Source: Eubacteriales bacterium (GTDB lineage Bacteria > Bacillota > Clostridia > Lachnospirales > Lachnospiraceae). From it: a DNA stretch of 57,146 nt. Numbering within the stretch: the stretch's first letter is position 1; each line of letters begins with the position of its first letter. The notes under the pieces are model-generated. The model worked only from the letters and a program-made list of their open reading frames with translations, was not told where the DNA came from and made no database searches. Where the stretch lies: the NCBI GenBank assembly GCA_030527665.1, contig JAUNAK010000008.1, positions 1 through 57,146 of the forward strand, read 5' to 3'. Positions 1 to 9,528 of the stretch are shown here, one piece after another. The position numbers were made by a program, and so were the translations under genes.

Positions 1-281
1 TATTTTGAAAGGAATGTAAGTCGCAGGGGTTGCATCTCGATTTACAATTCACGGTTCAAGCTTTCGTTCATGTACAGTCTACGCTTTTTCGAGACTACAT
101 ATTTCTCCTTTCCATCATCAATTTGCAAGTTATTTTTCTTAGCGATTATACTTATTCTATCATTATAAGCCTTTTCCTGCAATGTACGGCTTCGCTGCAG
201 TAATAATATGGATATATGTATTCTATATATTTTTAAATACAGCCCTCGCAGCATTTATCTATTGCGCCGTGATTTAAGCAT
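1..281. other. Left-edge region, no gene supported
   Basis: AT-rich stretch beyond the tuf terminator. A 70-codon open frame on the minus strand (254 to 42) has no Shine-Dalgarno sequence and no recognisable protein features, so I do not call it. A minus-strand ATG at 33-35 opens a frame that runs off the left edge (it begins MQPLRLTF), but with about 11 codons visible and no clear ribosome binding site it cannot be identified. Two TATAAT-like hexamers on the minus strand (around 155-180) could belong to promoters of a leftward gene outside the window. Confidence 0.4.
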
Positions 282-317
282 AAAAAAAGCCCCGAAACAG
301 GAAACCTGTCTCGGGGC
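282..317 (-). terminator. Intrinsic terminator of tuf / str operon
   Basis: A 13-bp stem (289-301 with 305-317, one G-U wobble) closes a 3-nt loop. On the minus strand it is followed by seven T residues (282-288). It lies about 55 nt past the tuf stop codon, the expected end of the str operon transcript. Confidence 0.93.
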
Positions 318-371
318 GTAAATGCTTATTCCCTAAGCACGCGCTAACTAAAATCAAATAATGATTAAGAA

Positions 372-1565
372 TTACTCGAAGATCTCAGTAACTCGACCGG
401 AACCTACAGTACGTCCACCCTCACGGATAGCGAATGTAAGACCCTCTTCCATAGCGATCGGGTGGATCAGCTCGATGGTCATCTCTACGTTATCTCCCGG
501 CATGCACATCTCTGTGCCTTCCGGCAGGTTGATAACGCCGGTAACGTCAGTTGTTCTGAAGTAGAACTGCGGACGATAGTTGTTGAAGAACGGTGTATGA
601 CGGCCACCCTCGTCTTTTGTCAGAACGTAAACCTGTCCTTTGAATTTTGTATGGCAGGTAACAGTTCCCGGAGCTGCTACAACCTGTCCCTTCTGGATAT
701 CAGTTCTGTTGATACCACGAAGAAGGCAACCAATGTTATCACCAGCCATTGCTTCCGGAAGCAGTTTGTGGAACATCTCGATACCGGTAGCTACGGAATC
801 CAGTTTCTTCTCGGAGATACCAAGAATCTCTACTTTGTCGTTTACATGAAGAGTACCACGCTCTACACGGCCTGTAGCAACAGTACCACGTCCGGAGATA
901 GTGAATACGTCCTCAACCGGCATCAGGAACGGCTTATCAGTGTCACGCTCCGGCTGCGGAATGTGCTCATCACAAGCATCCATCAGCTCAAGGATCTTGT
1001 CGCCCCACTCGCTGTTCGGATCTTCCAGTGCCATGAAAGCGGAACCTTTAACGATCGGTGTATCTTCGAATCCGTACTCCTCAAGAAGCTCGGAAACTTC
1101 CATCTCAACCAGCTCGATCAGCTCTTCGTCGTCTACCATATCACATTTGTTCAGGAAAACAACCATTGCCGGAACACCTACCTGACGAGCAAGCAGAACG
1201 TGCTCACGAGTCTGAGCCATAACACCATCGGTAGCAGCTACTACAAGGATAGCACCATCCATCTGAGCAGCACCGGTGATCATGTTCTTAACGTAGTCAG
1301 CATGTCCAGGGCAGTCTACGTGTGCGTAGTGACGGTTTTTGGACTCATACTCAACGTGTGCAGTGTTGATTGTGATACCACGCTCTCTCTCTTCCGGAGC
1401 TTTATCGATGTTTGCGAAGTCTACGATCTGGTTAGTCTCAGACGGCATTCTTACTGCCAGAGTCTTTGTGATTGCAGCTGTCAGAGTTGTTTTGCCATGG
1501 TCTACGTGTCCGATAGTACCAATGTTGCAATGAGCTTTTCCTCTTTCGAATGTTTTCTTTGCCAT
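372..1565 (-). CDS. tuf: Elongation factor Tu
   Basis: GTPase that delivers aminoacyl-tRNA to the ribosomal A site in the cytoplasm. The 397-residue protein starts at the ATG at 1563-1565, seen as [10 protein letters not shown], preceded by AAGGAGG; the frame is open further upstream but this is the family start. Visible GTPase motifs are G1 [10 protein letters not shown], the switch II motif DCPGHADY and the guanine-specificity motif NKCD, followed by domains II and III to the end (SGRVTEIFE). It is the last gene of the str operon, 174 nt after fusA, and has its own promoter in that gap (1639-1667) as well as a strong terminator after the stop. Length is normal for the family and nothing looks truncated. 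Confidence 0.99.
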   Translation of the reverse strand: MAKKTFERGKAHCNIGTIGHVDHGKTTLTAAITKTLAVRMPSETNQIVDFANIDKAPEERERGITINTAHVEYESKNRHYAHVDCPGHADYVKNMITGAAQMDGAILVVAATDGVMAQTREHVLLARQVGVPAMVVFLNKCDMVDDEELIELVEMEVSELLEEYGFEDTPIVKGSAFMALEDPNSEWGDKILELMDACDEHIPQPERDTDKPFLMPVEDVFTISGRGTVATGRVERGTLHVNDKVEILGISEKKLDSVATGIEMFHKLLPEAMAGDNIGCLLRGINRTDIQKGQVVAAPGTVTCHTKFKGQVYVLTKDEGGRHTPFFNNYRPQFYFRTTDVTGVINLPEGTEMCMPGDNVEMTIELIHPIAMEEGLTFAIREGGRTVGSGRVTEIFE

Positions 1566-1638
1566 TGTAATTTTTCCTCCTTGGATGAATACAGGCTTTA
1601 AAGCCAAATATCATATTTTTAGAAATCTGCTACGCAAA

Positions 1639-1667
1639 ATTATATTTCATTTTTACAATCTTTGCAA
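1639..1667 (-). promoter_or_regulatory. Internal promoter for tuf
   Basis: Minus-strand sigma-A-type promoter: -35 TTGCAA (1662-1667), 17-nt spacer, -10 TATAAT (1639-1644). It lies between fusA and tuf, so tuf can be transcribed independently of the rest of the operon. Confidence 0.75.
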
Positions 1668-1689
1668 GCATTATCTATAGCACAGAACG

Positions 1690-1714
1690 CTTAACCCGAA
1701 GTATACGGGCTAAG
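1690..1714 (-). other. Hairpin between fusA and the tuf promoter
   Basis: Nine-base arms (1690-1698 and 1706-1714, one G-U pair) with a 7-nt loop, directly downstream of the fusA stop codon. There is no T-run after it on the minus strand, so it is not a canonical terminator. It could stabilise the 3 prime end of the upstream mRNA or cause partial termination ahead of the tuf promoter. Confidence 0.45.
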
Positions 1715-1739
1715 ACGAACTGCAGCTTTATTTATTTGA

Positions 1740-3866
1740 TTATTTGTTCTTATCGCTAAGAACTTTCTCCTGAACGTTCTTCGGAACCGGCTCGTATTTC
1801 TCGAAGAACATGGAGTAGTTTGCACGTCCCTGAGTAGAAGAACGAAGGTCTGTAGAGTATCCGAACATCTCTGCAAGCGGAACAAGTGCACGTACCATTT
1901 TACCACCGCCGATATCATCGAAGCCCTGAACCAGACCACGACGACGGTTGATATCACCGATAACGTCACCCATGTACTCTTCCGGAGTGGAAACCTCTAC
2001 CTTCATGATCGGCTCAAGCAGTGCCGGAGCACCTTTCTCCATAGCCTGTTTGAATGCCATGGATCCAGCGATATGGAATGCCATCTCGGAGGAGTCGACC
2101 TCATGGTAGGAACCATCGTATACTTCTGCCTTAACACCAACAACCGGGAATCCGCCGAGGATACCAGCTTTCATAGCATCCTGGATACCGCTGTCGATGG
2201 ACGGGATGTACTCTTTCGGAATGGAACCGCCGGTAACGCTGTTTACGAATGCGTAAACTTCCTCACCGTTGGCATCCATCGGCTCGAAACGAACTTTACA
2301 ATGTCCGTACTGACCTTTACCACCGGACTGACGAGCATATTTGCTGTCGATATCAGATCCTCTGGTAATGGACTCTTTGTAAGCAACCTGCGGAGCACCA
2401 ACGTTAGCTTCTACGTTGAACTCACGAAGCAGACGGTCAACGATGATCTCCAGATGAAGCTCACCCATACCAGCGATGATGGTCTGACCAGTCTCATGGT
2501 TGGTTGTTGCACGGAATGTCGGGTCCTCCTCAGCCAGCTTTGCGAGAGCCTCGCCAAGCTTCTGCTGTCCGGCTTTTGTCTTCGGCTCGATAGCGAGCTC
2601 GATAACCGGATCCGGGAACTCCATGGACTCCAGGATTACCGGATGCTGCTCTGCACAGATGGTATCACCTGTTGCGGAGAACTTGAATCCGATCGCTGCT
2701 GCGATATCACCGGAGTAAACTTTGGAAAGCTCCTGACGTTTGTTAGCATGCATCTGAAGGATACGGCCAACACGCTCTTTCTTTCCTTTTGTTGCGTTCA
2801 GTACGTAAGAACCGGAGTTCAGTGTACCGGAGTAAACTCTGAAGTAAGCAAGACGACCAACGAACGGGTCAGATACGATCTTGAATACCAGAGCGGAGAA
2901 CGGCTCTTCATCGGAAGAATGTCTTACGATCTCTTCGCCGTCCAGGTCTGTACCGGTGATGTCCGGAACGTCTGTCGGTGCCGGCATGTAATCCAGTACT
3001 GCATCCAGAAGTTTCTGGATACCTTTGTTCTGATGAGCGGATCCGCAAAGTACCGGAACAGCTTTATTCTCGATGGTACCTTTACGAAGAGCAGCTTTCA
3101 GCTGTTCGATAGACGGCTCCTCGCCCTCCAGATACATCATCATCAGATCCTCGTCGAGGTCGCAGATCTTCTCTACCATTTCCTCATGAGCGATCTGAGC
3201 TTCATCTACCATATCCTCCGGGATATCTACGATGGAGATATCCTCACCGGTCTTGTCGTTGTAGATGTAAGCTTTCATTTCCATCAGGTCGATAATACCC
3301 TGGAAGAAATCTTCTTTACCGATCGGGAGCTCCAGGCAAACCGGGTTCTTGCCCAGTTTGGTTACGATCTCATGAACGGTATTGTCAAAGTTTGCACCGA
3401 GGATGTCCATTTTGTTTACAAATGCCATACGCGGTACACCGTATGTGTCAGCCTGACGCCATACGTTCTCGGACTGCGGCTCAACACCACCCTTGGCATC
3501 GAATACACCTACAGCACCGTCAAGTACACGAAGAGAACGCTCAACCTCAACTGTGAAGTCTACGTGTCCAGGTGTATCGATGATGTTGATACGATGCTCT
3601 TCAGCACCCGGCATAGTCTTTGCATTTTCCTGATGGGTCCAGTGGCATGTGGTAGCAGCGGATGTGATCGTGATACCACGCTCCTGCTCCTGCTCCATCC
3701 AGTCCATGGTAGCGGTACCTTCATAGGTCTCGCCGATTTTGTAGTTAACACCGGTATAATACAGGATTCGCTCTGTCAGAGTGGTCTTACCAGCATCGAT
3801 GTGCGCCATGATACCGATATTACGCGTTCTCTCAAGCGGATACTCTCTTCCATTAGTCTCAGCCAA
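1740..3866 (-). CDS. fusA: Elongation factor G
   Basis: Ribosomal translocase GTPase of 708 residues, also used in ribosome recycling. The start is a TTG codon (3864-3866) placed 7 nt after AGGAGGG, giving [16 protein letters not shown]; no ATG fits. Motifs: P-loop [15 protein letters not shown] near residue 20, switch [10 protein letters not shown], and NKMD; the conserved C-terminal domains end with SDKNK. Second-to-last gene of the str operon, 15 nt downstream of rpsG. A short insert near residue 75-90 (around [14 protein letters not shown]) is typical of clostridial EF-G. The non-ATG start may moderate translation initiation. Confidence 0.98.
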   Translation of the reverse strand: MAETNGREYPLERTRNIGIMAHIDAGKTTLTERILYYTGVNYKIGETYEGTATMDWMEQEQERGITITSAATTCHWTHQENAKTMPGAEEHRINIIDTPGHVDFTVEVERSLRVLDGAVGVFDAKGGVEPQSENVWRQADTYGVPRMAFVNKMDILGANFDNTVHEIVTKLGKNPVCLELPIGKEDFFQGIIDLMEMKAYIYNDKTGEDISIVDIPEDMVDEAQIAHEEMVEKICDLDEDLMMMYLEGEEPSIEQLKAALRKGTIENKAVPVLCGSAHQNKGIQKLLDAVLDYMPAPTDVPDITGTDLDGEEIVRHSSDEEPFSALVFKIVSDPFVGRLAYFRVYSGTLNSGSYVLNATKGKKERVGRILQMHANKRQELSKVYSGDIAAAIGFKFSATGDTICAEQHPVILESMEFPDPVIELAIEPKTKAGQQKLGEALAKLAEEDPTFRATTNHETGQTIIAGMGELHLEIIVDRLLREFNVEANVGAPQVAYKESITRGSDIDSKYARQSGGKGQYGHCKVRFEPMDANGEEVYAFVNSVTGGSIPKEYIPSIDSGIQDAMKAGILGGFPVVGVKAEVYDGSYHEVDSSEMAFHIAGSMAFKQAMEKGAPALLEPIMKVEVSTPEEYMGDVIGDINRRRGLVQGFDDIGGGKMVRALVPLAEMFGYSTDLRSSTQGRANYSMFFEKYEPVPKNVQEKVLSDKNK

Positions 3867-3881
3867 CAGAGTGCCCTCCTT

Positions 3882-4379
<498 letters not shown>

Positions 4380-4565
4380 TTAGATCTCAGGTACTCACAT
4401 TTGTTTAGGTTCAGATGTGTGTCTTGCACGTGTATTTATCTATCAACCCGCAGCCGTCGAGGGTCTTCGAAATACCGTTACACAAACCATATGTTTCCTG
4501 TGAGATAAATTATAAGTAGAAATTATCATCCCGCCTTGCAGCGGTCTGTCCGATCGAATGAAAAA

Positions 4566-4979
4566 TTATTTCTTCGGTCTCTTAGCGCCGTATTTGGAAC
4601 GGGCCTGTTTTCTGTTTGCGACACCTGCGGTATCCAGAGTACCACGGATGATATGATATCTTGTACCCGGAAGGTCCTTTACACGGCCTCCGCGAATAAG
4701 TACAACGCTATGCTCCTGAAGGTTGTGTCCCTCTCCCGGGATATAGCTTGTTACCTCGATACCGTTGGAAAGACGAACTCTGGCGATTTTTCTAAGAGCG
4801 GAGTTCGGCTTCTTCGGAGTTGCTGTTTTAACGGCTGTACATACACCACGCTTCTGCGGAGAAGACTGCTTTACAGCTTTCTTTGTAAGAGAGTTGAAGC
4901 TTCTCTGCAATGCCGGTGCCTGAGATTTCTTTACAGATGTCTCACGGCCTTTTCTAACTAACTGGTTAAATGTAGGCAT
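4566..4979 (-). CDS. rpsL: 30S ribosomal protein S12
   Basis: Decoding-centre ribosomal protein of 137 residues, starting [13 protein letters not shown] after AAGGAGG. The universally conserved [10 protein letters not shown] segment (Lys56/57) and the second loop [10 protein letters not shown] are intact, so no classical streptomycin-resistance substitution is visible. It is the first gene of the str operon here; its promoter lies at 5077-5105 and the next gene upstream is divergent. In most Firmicutes rpoB-rpoC or a ribosomal protein gene precedes rpsL, so this operon has been separated from them. The 213-nt gap to rpsG holds no gene. Confidence 0.99.
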   Translation of the reverse strand: MPTFNQLVRKGRETSVKKSQAPALQRSFNSLTKKAVKQSSPQKRGVCTAVKTATPKKPNSALRKIARVRLSNGIEVTSYIPGEGHNLQEHSVVLIRGGRVKDLPGTRYHIIRGTLDTAGVANRKQARSKYGAKRPKK

Positions 4980-5076
4980 TCCTAAATTTCCTCCTTGTTT
5001 TGTTTACGGCTGCTATTATGCATGTTTACTGTGACATCAACGGGCAGAATTCTCCCCCATTTCGCCACTAGCGACA

Positions 5077-5105
5077 ATTATAGTAGCAGCCGATGCAAAA
5101 GTCAA
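5077..5105 (-). promoter_or_regulatory. str operon promoter
   Basis: Minus-strand promoter with -35 TTGACT (5100-5105), 17-nt spacer and consensus -10 TATAAT (5077-5082). The predicted transcript starts near 5070, leaving a leader of about 90 nt before rpsL. The closeness to consensus fits a growth-related operon. Confidence 0.85.
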
Positions 5106-5280
5106 TATGAATAAATGGACGGATTTCCCTGTATTTCCGGGGATCGTCTCTGCATTTTTCACAAAGGATCCTTGTTTTTTTGCAATGTACCCGGTTCTTC
5201 CCTGCGTACATGAAACAGCCCGAAATCTGGTTATATTCTTTTTGTATAAACTGGTAGTTTTTATACATCCAGTCTTTCTG

Positions 5281-5286
5281 TATAAT
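5281..5286 (+). promoter_or_regulatory. Possible -10 element of the ECF transporter gene
   Basis: TATAAT on the plus strand about 125 nt before the ECF S-component start. No good -35 hexamer stands 16-18 nt upstream, so this is only a candidate. The 5287-5410 leader shows no riboswitch that I recognise. Confidence 0.3.
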
Positions 5287-5410
5287 ACCGCACTATAAAG
5301 CACTGCAATGTTTTAACTTAGTAAACCGACTTTTTCTCTATATATTCTATGATTGCATCTGACTGTTCCAAAAGCTAAGCAGCAGGCAGCGATTAGAAAG
5401 GCAGTACCCT

Positions 5411-6004
5411 ATGAAAAAACAAACCCATGCAATATCCGTTCATACACTTTCACTGACCGCCATGTTTGCGGCCCTGACTCTTCTGGCCACATCGGTTCTG
5501 AAGATCCCGACACCGACTTTCGGTTATCTCCATATCGGTGATACCTTCGTTCTTCTGTCCGGCATTTTCCTCGGTCCGCTCTGGGGACCGCTGGCAGCCG
5601 GCCTTGGTTCCGCCCTCTCCGATCTTCTGGGCGGCTATGTCCTGTGGGTTCCCGGCACCTTCGTTATCAAATATCTGACAGCCTTAACGGCCTCTGTGCT
5701 TTTCAGCCGCTTCCGACAGGAAAACGGCAGACAGCATCTCCGCCTGCAGACGCCTCTGCTTCTGCTCTCCGGTATTCTCGGTGAAGCCGTCATGGTCGCT
5801 GGCTATTTCTTCTATAATATATTGATCGTGGCTTTTTCCACCGGAACGCTGAATACGGCAGGCTTTGCCGCTTCCGCAGCCGCTTCAGCCGCCGAGATTC
5901 CTTTTAATCTTGTGCAGGGAACCTGCGGTGTCGTTCTGACGCTGGTGCTCTATCCCATGCTTAGAAGACTTCCGGCTAATGTATTTCTCGTTTCAGAAAG
6001 TTAA
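5411..6004 (+). CDS. ECF transporter S component (vitamin-type substrate-binding subunit)
   Basis: Integral membrane protein of 197 residues with about six hydrophobic segments, of the ECF-type S-component superfamily (PF12822-like). S components capture a vitamin or similar small molecule and dock on a shared EcfT-EcfA-EcfA2 module encoded elsewhere. The N-terminal AMFAALTLLATSVLK and the glycine-rich LGPLWGPLAAGLGSALSDL segment are typical and include the helix that contacts the T component. Gene order gives no substrate clue: divergent from rpsL and convergent with truA. The sequence could fit a folate, pantothenate or related subfamily, which I cannot resolve. Start chosen at ATG after AAAGG. 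Confidence 0.85.
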   Translation: MKKQTHAISVHTLSLTAMFAALTLLATSVLKIPTPTFGYLHIGDTFVLLSGIFLGPLWGPLAAGLGSALSDLLGGYVLWVPGTFVIKYLTALTASVLFSRFRQENGRQHLRLQTPLLLLSGILGEAVMVAGYFFYNILIVAFSTGTLNTAGFAASAAASAAEIPFNLVQGTCGVVLTLVLYPMLRRLPANVFLVSES

Positions 6005-6015
6005 TTAAACATCCA

Positions 6016-6104
6016 AAGAGGCTCCGGGCCGCTGCAGCCGCCTCCTTGAAGACAGATCCCAGATCCGCCTTTGGAGACAGCCGAGCGCAGCCCGGAGCCT
6101 CTTT
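6016..6104. terminator. Long-loop bidirectional terminator
   Basis: Arms around GAGGCTCCGGGC (6016-6029) and its complement (6090-6104) enclose about 60 nt that can fold further. T-run CTTTTTT follows on the plus strand (ECF gene) and a run of A on the other side serves truA less well. The large loop is unusual for a simple terminator. Confidence 0.7.
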
Positions 6105-6121
6105 TTTCATTATTTTTATTC

Positions 6122-6913
6122 TTAATAGTCCACCTGCATCAGACACAGTCCCTGTGCCGGTGCCGTCGGTCCGGCCAGCTTTCGGTCTTTTGCTTCCAGC
6201 AGGGCAGTCATATCTTCCGGTTTTCGTTTTCCGTATCCCACTTCCAGAAGTGTTCCGACCAGGATCCGCACCATATTCTGCAGAAATCCGCTTCCGTGTA
6301 CCGATATACGAATGTACGGTCCGTTCTGCCGGATCTCGATCGTATCCACCACGCGGATCGTGGATTTCTTCATATGAGAATTACCGCAGAAACTTTTATA
6401 ATCATGCATACCTTCCAGATAGGAAGCCGCTTCCCGCATCCTTGCCACATCAGGCATCTGTTCCAGTGTTGTCACATATTTACGGTCAAAAATCGGCTTC
6501 ACACCTTCTTTTCCGCCGTAAAAGCAGGTATAGCAATAGGTCTTGCCCATTGCCTTGAAGCGGCTGTGAAAACGATCGGCGCAGATCTTCAGTTCCTGCA
6601 CACAGATATCATCCGGCAGGTAACGGTTCATATATGCCCGGATCTCATCCTCGGTCTTGACGGTATCCAGCAGCACATTGGCCGTCATAGCCTTTGCGTG
6701 TACGCCGGCATCGGTCCTTCCGGCACCGATCACGGTGATCGTTCCCACCGGTGTACGTTCTTCCGGACGGCGTTTTTCCTGCTCGCCTTCCAGCATACGG
6801 GTCAGCACGGTCTCCAGTTTTCCCTGAATGGTCATCTCCTGACCCGGCTGGTGCTCCCATCCGTAAAAACGAGTGCCGTCGTAGCTGAGTGTCATCTTGT
6901 AGTTACGTTTCAT
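6122..6913 (-). CDS. truA: tRNA pseudouridine(38-40) synthase TruA
   Basis: Converts uridines 38, 39 and 40 in the anticodon stem-loop of many tRNAs to pseudouridine. The 263-residue protein begins MKRNYKMTLSYDGTRF, with the conserved YDGT segment, and carries the catalytic aspartate in GAGRTDAGVHA (Asp68). The C-terminal half contains GSGFLQNMVRILVGT, also conserved. Length is slightly above the roughly 245-270 range, with a short charged insert at 44-54 (EQEKRRPEER). It is the last gene of a minus-strand run, 103 nt after the MBL-fold gene. Start at ATG (6911-6913) after AAGGGA. Confidence 0.96.
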   Translation of the reverse strand: MKRNYKMTLSYDGTRFYGWEHQPGQEMTIQGKLETVLTRMLEGEQEKRRPEERTPVGTITVIGAGRTDAGVHAKAMTANVLLDTVKTEDEIRAYMNRYLPDDICVQELKICADRFHSRFKAMGKTYCYTCFYGGKEGVKPIFDRKYVTTLEQMPDVARMREAASYLEGMHDYKSFCGNSHMKKSTIRVVDTIEIRQNGPYIRISVHGSGFLQNMVRILVGTLLEVGYGKRKPEDMTALLEAKDRKLAGPTAPAQGLCLMQVDY

Positions 6914-7016
6914 AAAATTCCCTTAATTCAGGTCTTACCTGTGTATTCATCGTCCAAAAGAACAGTTAACCCTCTGCCTGCTGTCGAAACCTTTTCAAGG
7001 TCCGCATTTTCGTTCC

Positions 7017-7784
7017 TTAGAAATGGAGGGTCTCGCCGTTTTCCGGAACAAGCAGACTGTCACGGAAGCCGCGTGCTTCCGCATAGGCCTTTACTTCTCT
7101 GCGGGTCAGTTCCTGATTCTCGAAGGTCTCCATGTGTACGGCTACCAGTTTGGCCTTCGGTGCCGCTGTATGTACCTTCTCCAGATCCTCGCAGCCCATG
7201 GTCAGATGCATGTTTTCACCGTAGGCATGACCAAGGTAGGCAATGATCACATCCGGGTTATAGCCGAATCCGGCTTCCAGACCGGAACAGTATACGGTAT
7301 CGCCGGTGATAAACAATGTTTTCTCACCCTTTTTGCGGAGTACGATACCGCTGGAGTTCTGCATGGTGTTCAGCACATGCTGGATCGGTCCGTCGCCGTG
7401 GCGCACACTGACACGGAAGATATCGATATCATCCAGGTGGGTCATCAACGTCATGTTGATCGTCTGTTTCTTATTCATGCCGTATTTGCGGGACAGATCC
7501 TTGTCATTCAGGTTCTGTACAAAAAACGGAATGTCCTTCGGAATACAGTCTGCAGCCTCCTGATCGAAATGTCCCGGATGCAGATGGGTCAGCAGGATCG
7601 CATCCACGCCTTCCATGATTTCCTCTTTGGATACCGGCAGATCGGTCAACGGTCCCTTTTCCGGGTACAGAACGGTTGCAAGCTTATGTGTTACACCCTT
7701 TCCACGGAACATCGGATCCACCAGAAAGGTCTTGCCGCCGTAGCGGATCTTCATCGTACAGTTTCTGTAAAAATTTATTTCCAT
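7017..7784 (-). CDS. MBL-fold metal-dependent hydrolase (UlaG-like)
   Basis: Cytoplasmic metallo-beta-lactamase-fold protein of 255 residues. ATG at 7782-7784 follows CGAGG by 8 nt; an upstream ATG in frame lacks a ribosome binding site. It opens with a KIRYGGKTFLVDP strand pair, then the metal motif LLTHLHPGHFD, in which the second metal-1 residue position of the common HxHxDH motif is P-G instead of x-D while the HFD aspartate follows. Later ligands sit in FITGDTVYCSG and AVHMETF. This pattern is that of the UlaG/YddR-like branch, often called metal-dependent hydrolase. Substrate unknown. It follows the glycerol-3-phosphate dehydrogenase-like operon on the same strand. Confidence 0.85.
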   Translation of the reverse strand: MEINFYRNCTMKIRYGGKTFLVDPMFRGKGVTHKLATVLYPEKGPLTDLPVSKEEIMEGVDAILLTHLHPGHFDQEAADCIPKDIPFFVQNLNDKDLSRKYGMNKKQTINMTLMTHLDDIDIFRVSVRHGDGPIQHVLNTMQNSSGIVLRKKGEKTLFITGDTVYCSGLEAGFGYNPDVIIAYLGHAYGENMHLTMGCEDLEKVHTAAPKAKLVAVHMETFENQELTRREVKAYAEARGFRDSLLVPENGETLHF

Positions 7785-7811
7785 ATATTTGCCTCGTCTC
7801 GTATGCATCTC

Positions 7812-7859
7812 CGCCGGAACACTCCGCATTTTTTTCAGCAGATAACGGAGTTTCCGGCG
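7812..7859 (-). other. Long hairpin ahead of the MBL-fold gene
   Basis: Arms 7812-7826 and 7846-7859 pair over 14 bp with a single bulge and a 19-nt loop. It lies between the DUF1667 gene and the MBL gene and has no T-run following on the minus strand. It may be an mRNA processing or stability element within a shared transcript. Confidence 0.5.
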
Positions 7860-7892
7860 AATACACGCTCTTCCGAATTCCTGATTTTGTAA

Positions 7893-8252
7893 TTATGCAT
7901 TTCCGCTGGCAATGATATTGACACCGGTGCCTGCCACATTTTCAAGGATCACATCACCGATATGAACCGGTGCGGCAACGGTAATGTCCTTCAGTGCATA
8001 GACACATTCGAAGATCTTGCCCTTCGGAATATCGGATTCCGTCTTGACCGGAACCTGATGCACCTGCGTACTGCCCTCCACACGAACCGTCGAAGTGACG
8101 ATCCTGGTCGGATTGGTCAGCTCCTTCTCTGCATAGATCTTACCGCGTTTGCAGGTATTGCCCTGTACATTTTCCACACGAACGCCATCGGTCTCCGCCG
8201 TCAGAGCACAGCCCATCGGGCAGCCGATACAGATCAGTTCTTTTTTCTCCAT
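7893..8252 (-). CDS. DUF1667 protein, third subunit of G3P dehydrogenase-like complex
   Basis: Small 119-residue protein with an N-terminal cysteine cluster CIGCPMGC followed by NTCKRG, the DUF1667 signature and a likely iron-sulfur or zinc site. In Firmicutes it is encoded with GlpA-like and GlpB-like flavoproteins, as here: it starts 4 nt after the FAD/NAD oxidoreductase gene, with GGAGG in front of its ATG. The probable role is electron transfer or assembly in an anaerobic glycerol-3-phosphate dehydrogenase complex, replacing the GlpC subunit of enterobacteria. That role is inferred from context; the biochemistry of DUF1667 is not established to my knowledge. Confidence 0.88.
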   Translation of the reverse strand: MEKKELICIGCPMGCALTAETDGVRVENVQGNTCKRGKIYAEKELTNPTRIVTSTVRVEGSTQVHQVPVKTESDIPKGKIFECVYALKDITVAAPVHIGDVILENVAGTGVNIIASGNA

Positions 8253-8256
8253 CGTT

Positions 8257-9528
8257 TTATTCCTCCTCCAGCGTTACACGGATCGACTGCAGATCCGGAT
8301 GCTTTGCAAGCATCTCCGGCTTCAGGATCACCTGCTCCATCTCACCCGGAACCACTACCTGTTTCTTCTTATGAATGATCCGCTCATCATCCAGATATAC
8401 GGTGATATAGCGGTTCTTGTATACTGCGCCTACACGGAAACGAATCTTCAGTTCTCCGTTGACTCTGGCCGGACGTACAACTGCCGGAACCGTATAACGG
8501 ACACCGTTTTCTGTCTGTACGGAGATCTCCTTCTCCGCCGCATTCTTCTCGGCTTCGGTCATGCGTACATAGGCTGCCGCATTTCTTCCCGCTGCACCAG
8601 CCTCTTCGGATACGAAGTCTACCAGGTCATGTACATGCAGAACATTGCCGCAGGCAAACACACCCGGAATGTTTGTTTCCAGGCTCTCGTTTACGACCGG
8701 TCCTCTGGTTGCTCCGTGAAGCTCCACACCGATTCCCATGGACAGCTCGTTCTCCGGAATCAGTCCGCAGGAAAGAAGGAGGGTATCACAGCTGTACTGT
8801 TCTTCCGTTCCCGGAATCGGTCTGCCGCTGCCATCCACCTCAGCGATGGTCACACCTTCCACACGGTCTTTTCCCTGAATATCCACAACGGTATGACTCA
8901 GACGAAGCGGAATATCAAAATCGTTCAGACACTGAACGATATTTCTCTTCAGACCGCCGGAATAAGGCATCAGCTCGGCAACCACCTTGACCTTTGCACC
9001 TTCCAGCGTCATTCTTCTTGCCATGATCAGACCGATATCACCGGATCCCAGAATCACGACTTCCTTACCCGGCAGATAACCGTCGATATTTACCAGACGC
9101 TGTGCCGTACCTGCGGTATAAATGCCGGCCGGACGATAGCCCGGAATATTCAGCGCACCTCTCGGACGCTCTCTGCAGCCCATGGCCAGTACAACTGCCG
9201 CTGCACGGACCTGAAACATGCCGTCTTCCCGGTTCATCGCCGTTACCACTCGGTCACTGCTGATATCCATGACCATGGTATTCAGCTTATAGGTAATTCC
9301 CAGTTCCTCTATTTTCTGAATAAATCTTGCCGCATACTCCGGTCCGGTAAGCTCCTCATTAAAGGTATGGAGTCCGAATCCGTTATGGATGCACTGATTC
9401 AGAATACCGCCGAGACGGGTATCTCTCTCCAGAATCAGGATGCGGTCCTCACCGCTTTCTTTTGCGGCAGCCGCAGCAGCCAGACCAGCCGGTCCGCCGC
9501 CGATGATTACGATCGAATACTCTTCCAT
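8257..9528 (-). CDS. FAD-dependent pyridine nucleotide-disulfide-type oxidoreductase (GlpB-like partner)
   Basis: 423-residue flavoprotein. The N terminus has the FAD-binding Rossmann motif IVIIGGGPAGLAAA, followed by GGILNQCIHNGFG, characteristic of the oxidoreductase that accompanies GlpA-like dehydrogenases. A second nucleotide-binding motif VILGSGDIGLIMARR lies near residue 155. A C-terminal FACGNVLHVHDLVD completes the FAD site. No CxxC redox disulfide is visible. The start overlaps the GlpA-like stop by one base (TGATG), indicating translational coupling, and the DUF1667 gene follows. Probably passes electrons from glycerol-3-phosphate oxidation to NAD or a carrier. Confidence 0.9.
   Translation of the reverse strand: MEEYSIVIIGGGPAGLAAAAAAKESGEDRILILERDTRLGGILNQCIHNGFGLHTFNEELTGPEYAARFIQKIEELGITYKLNTMVMDISSDRVVTAMNREDGMFQVRAAAVVLAMGCRERPRGALNIPGYRPAGIYTAGTAQRLVNIDGYLPGKEVVILGSGDIGLIMARRMTLEGAKVKVVAELMPYSGGLKRNIVQCLNDFDIPLRLSHTVVDIQGKDRVEGVTIAEVDGSGRPIPGTEEQYSCDTLLLSCGLIPENELSMGIGVELHGATRGPVVNESLETNIPGVFACGNVLHVHDLVDFVSEEAGAAGRNAAAYVRMTEAEKNAAEKEISVQTENGVRYTVPAVVRPARVNGELKIRFRVGAVYKNRYITVYLDDERIIHKKKQVVVPGEMEQVILKPEMLAKHPDLQSIRVTLEEE

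Noticed and set aside
42-254. Open frame of 70 codons on the minus strand near the left edge
   Set aside because: No ribosome binding site, composition of AT-rich intergenic DNA, and no recognisable features.
5037-5303. Short minus-strand frames across the str promoter
   Set aside because: They run through the promoter and leader of rpsL and lack Shine-Dalgarno sequences.
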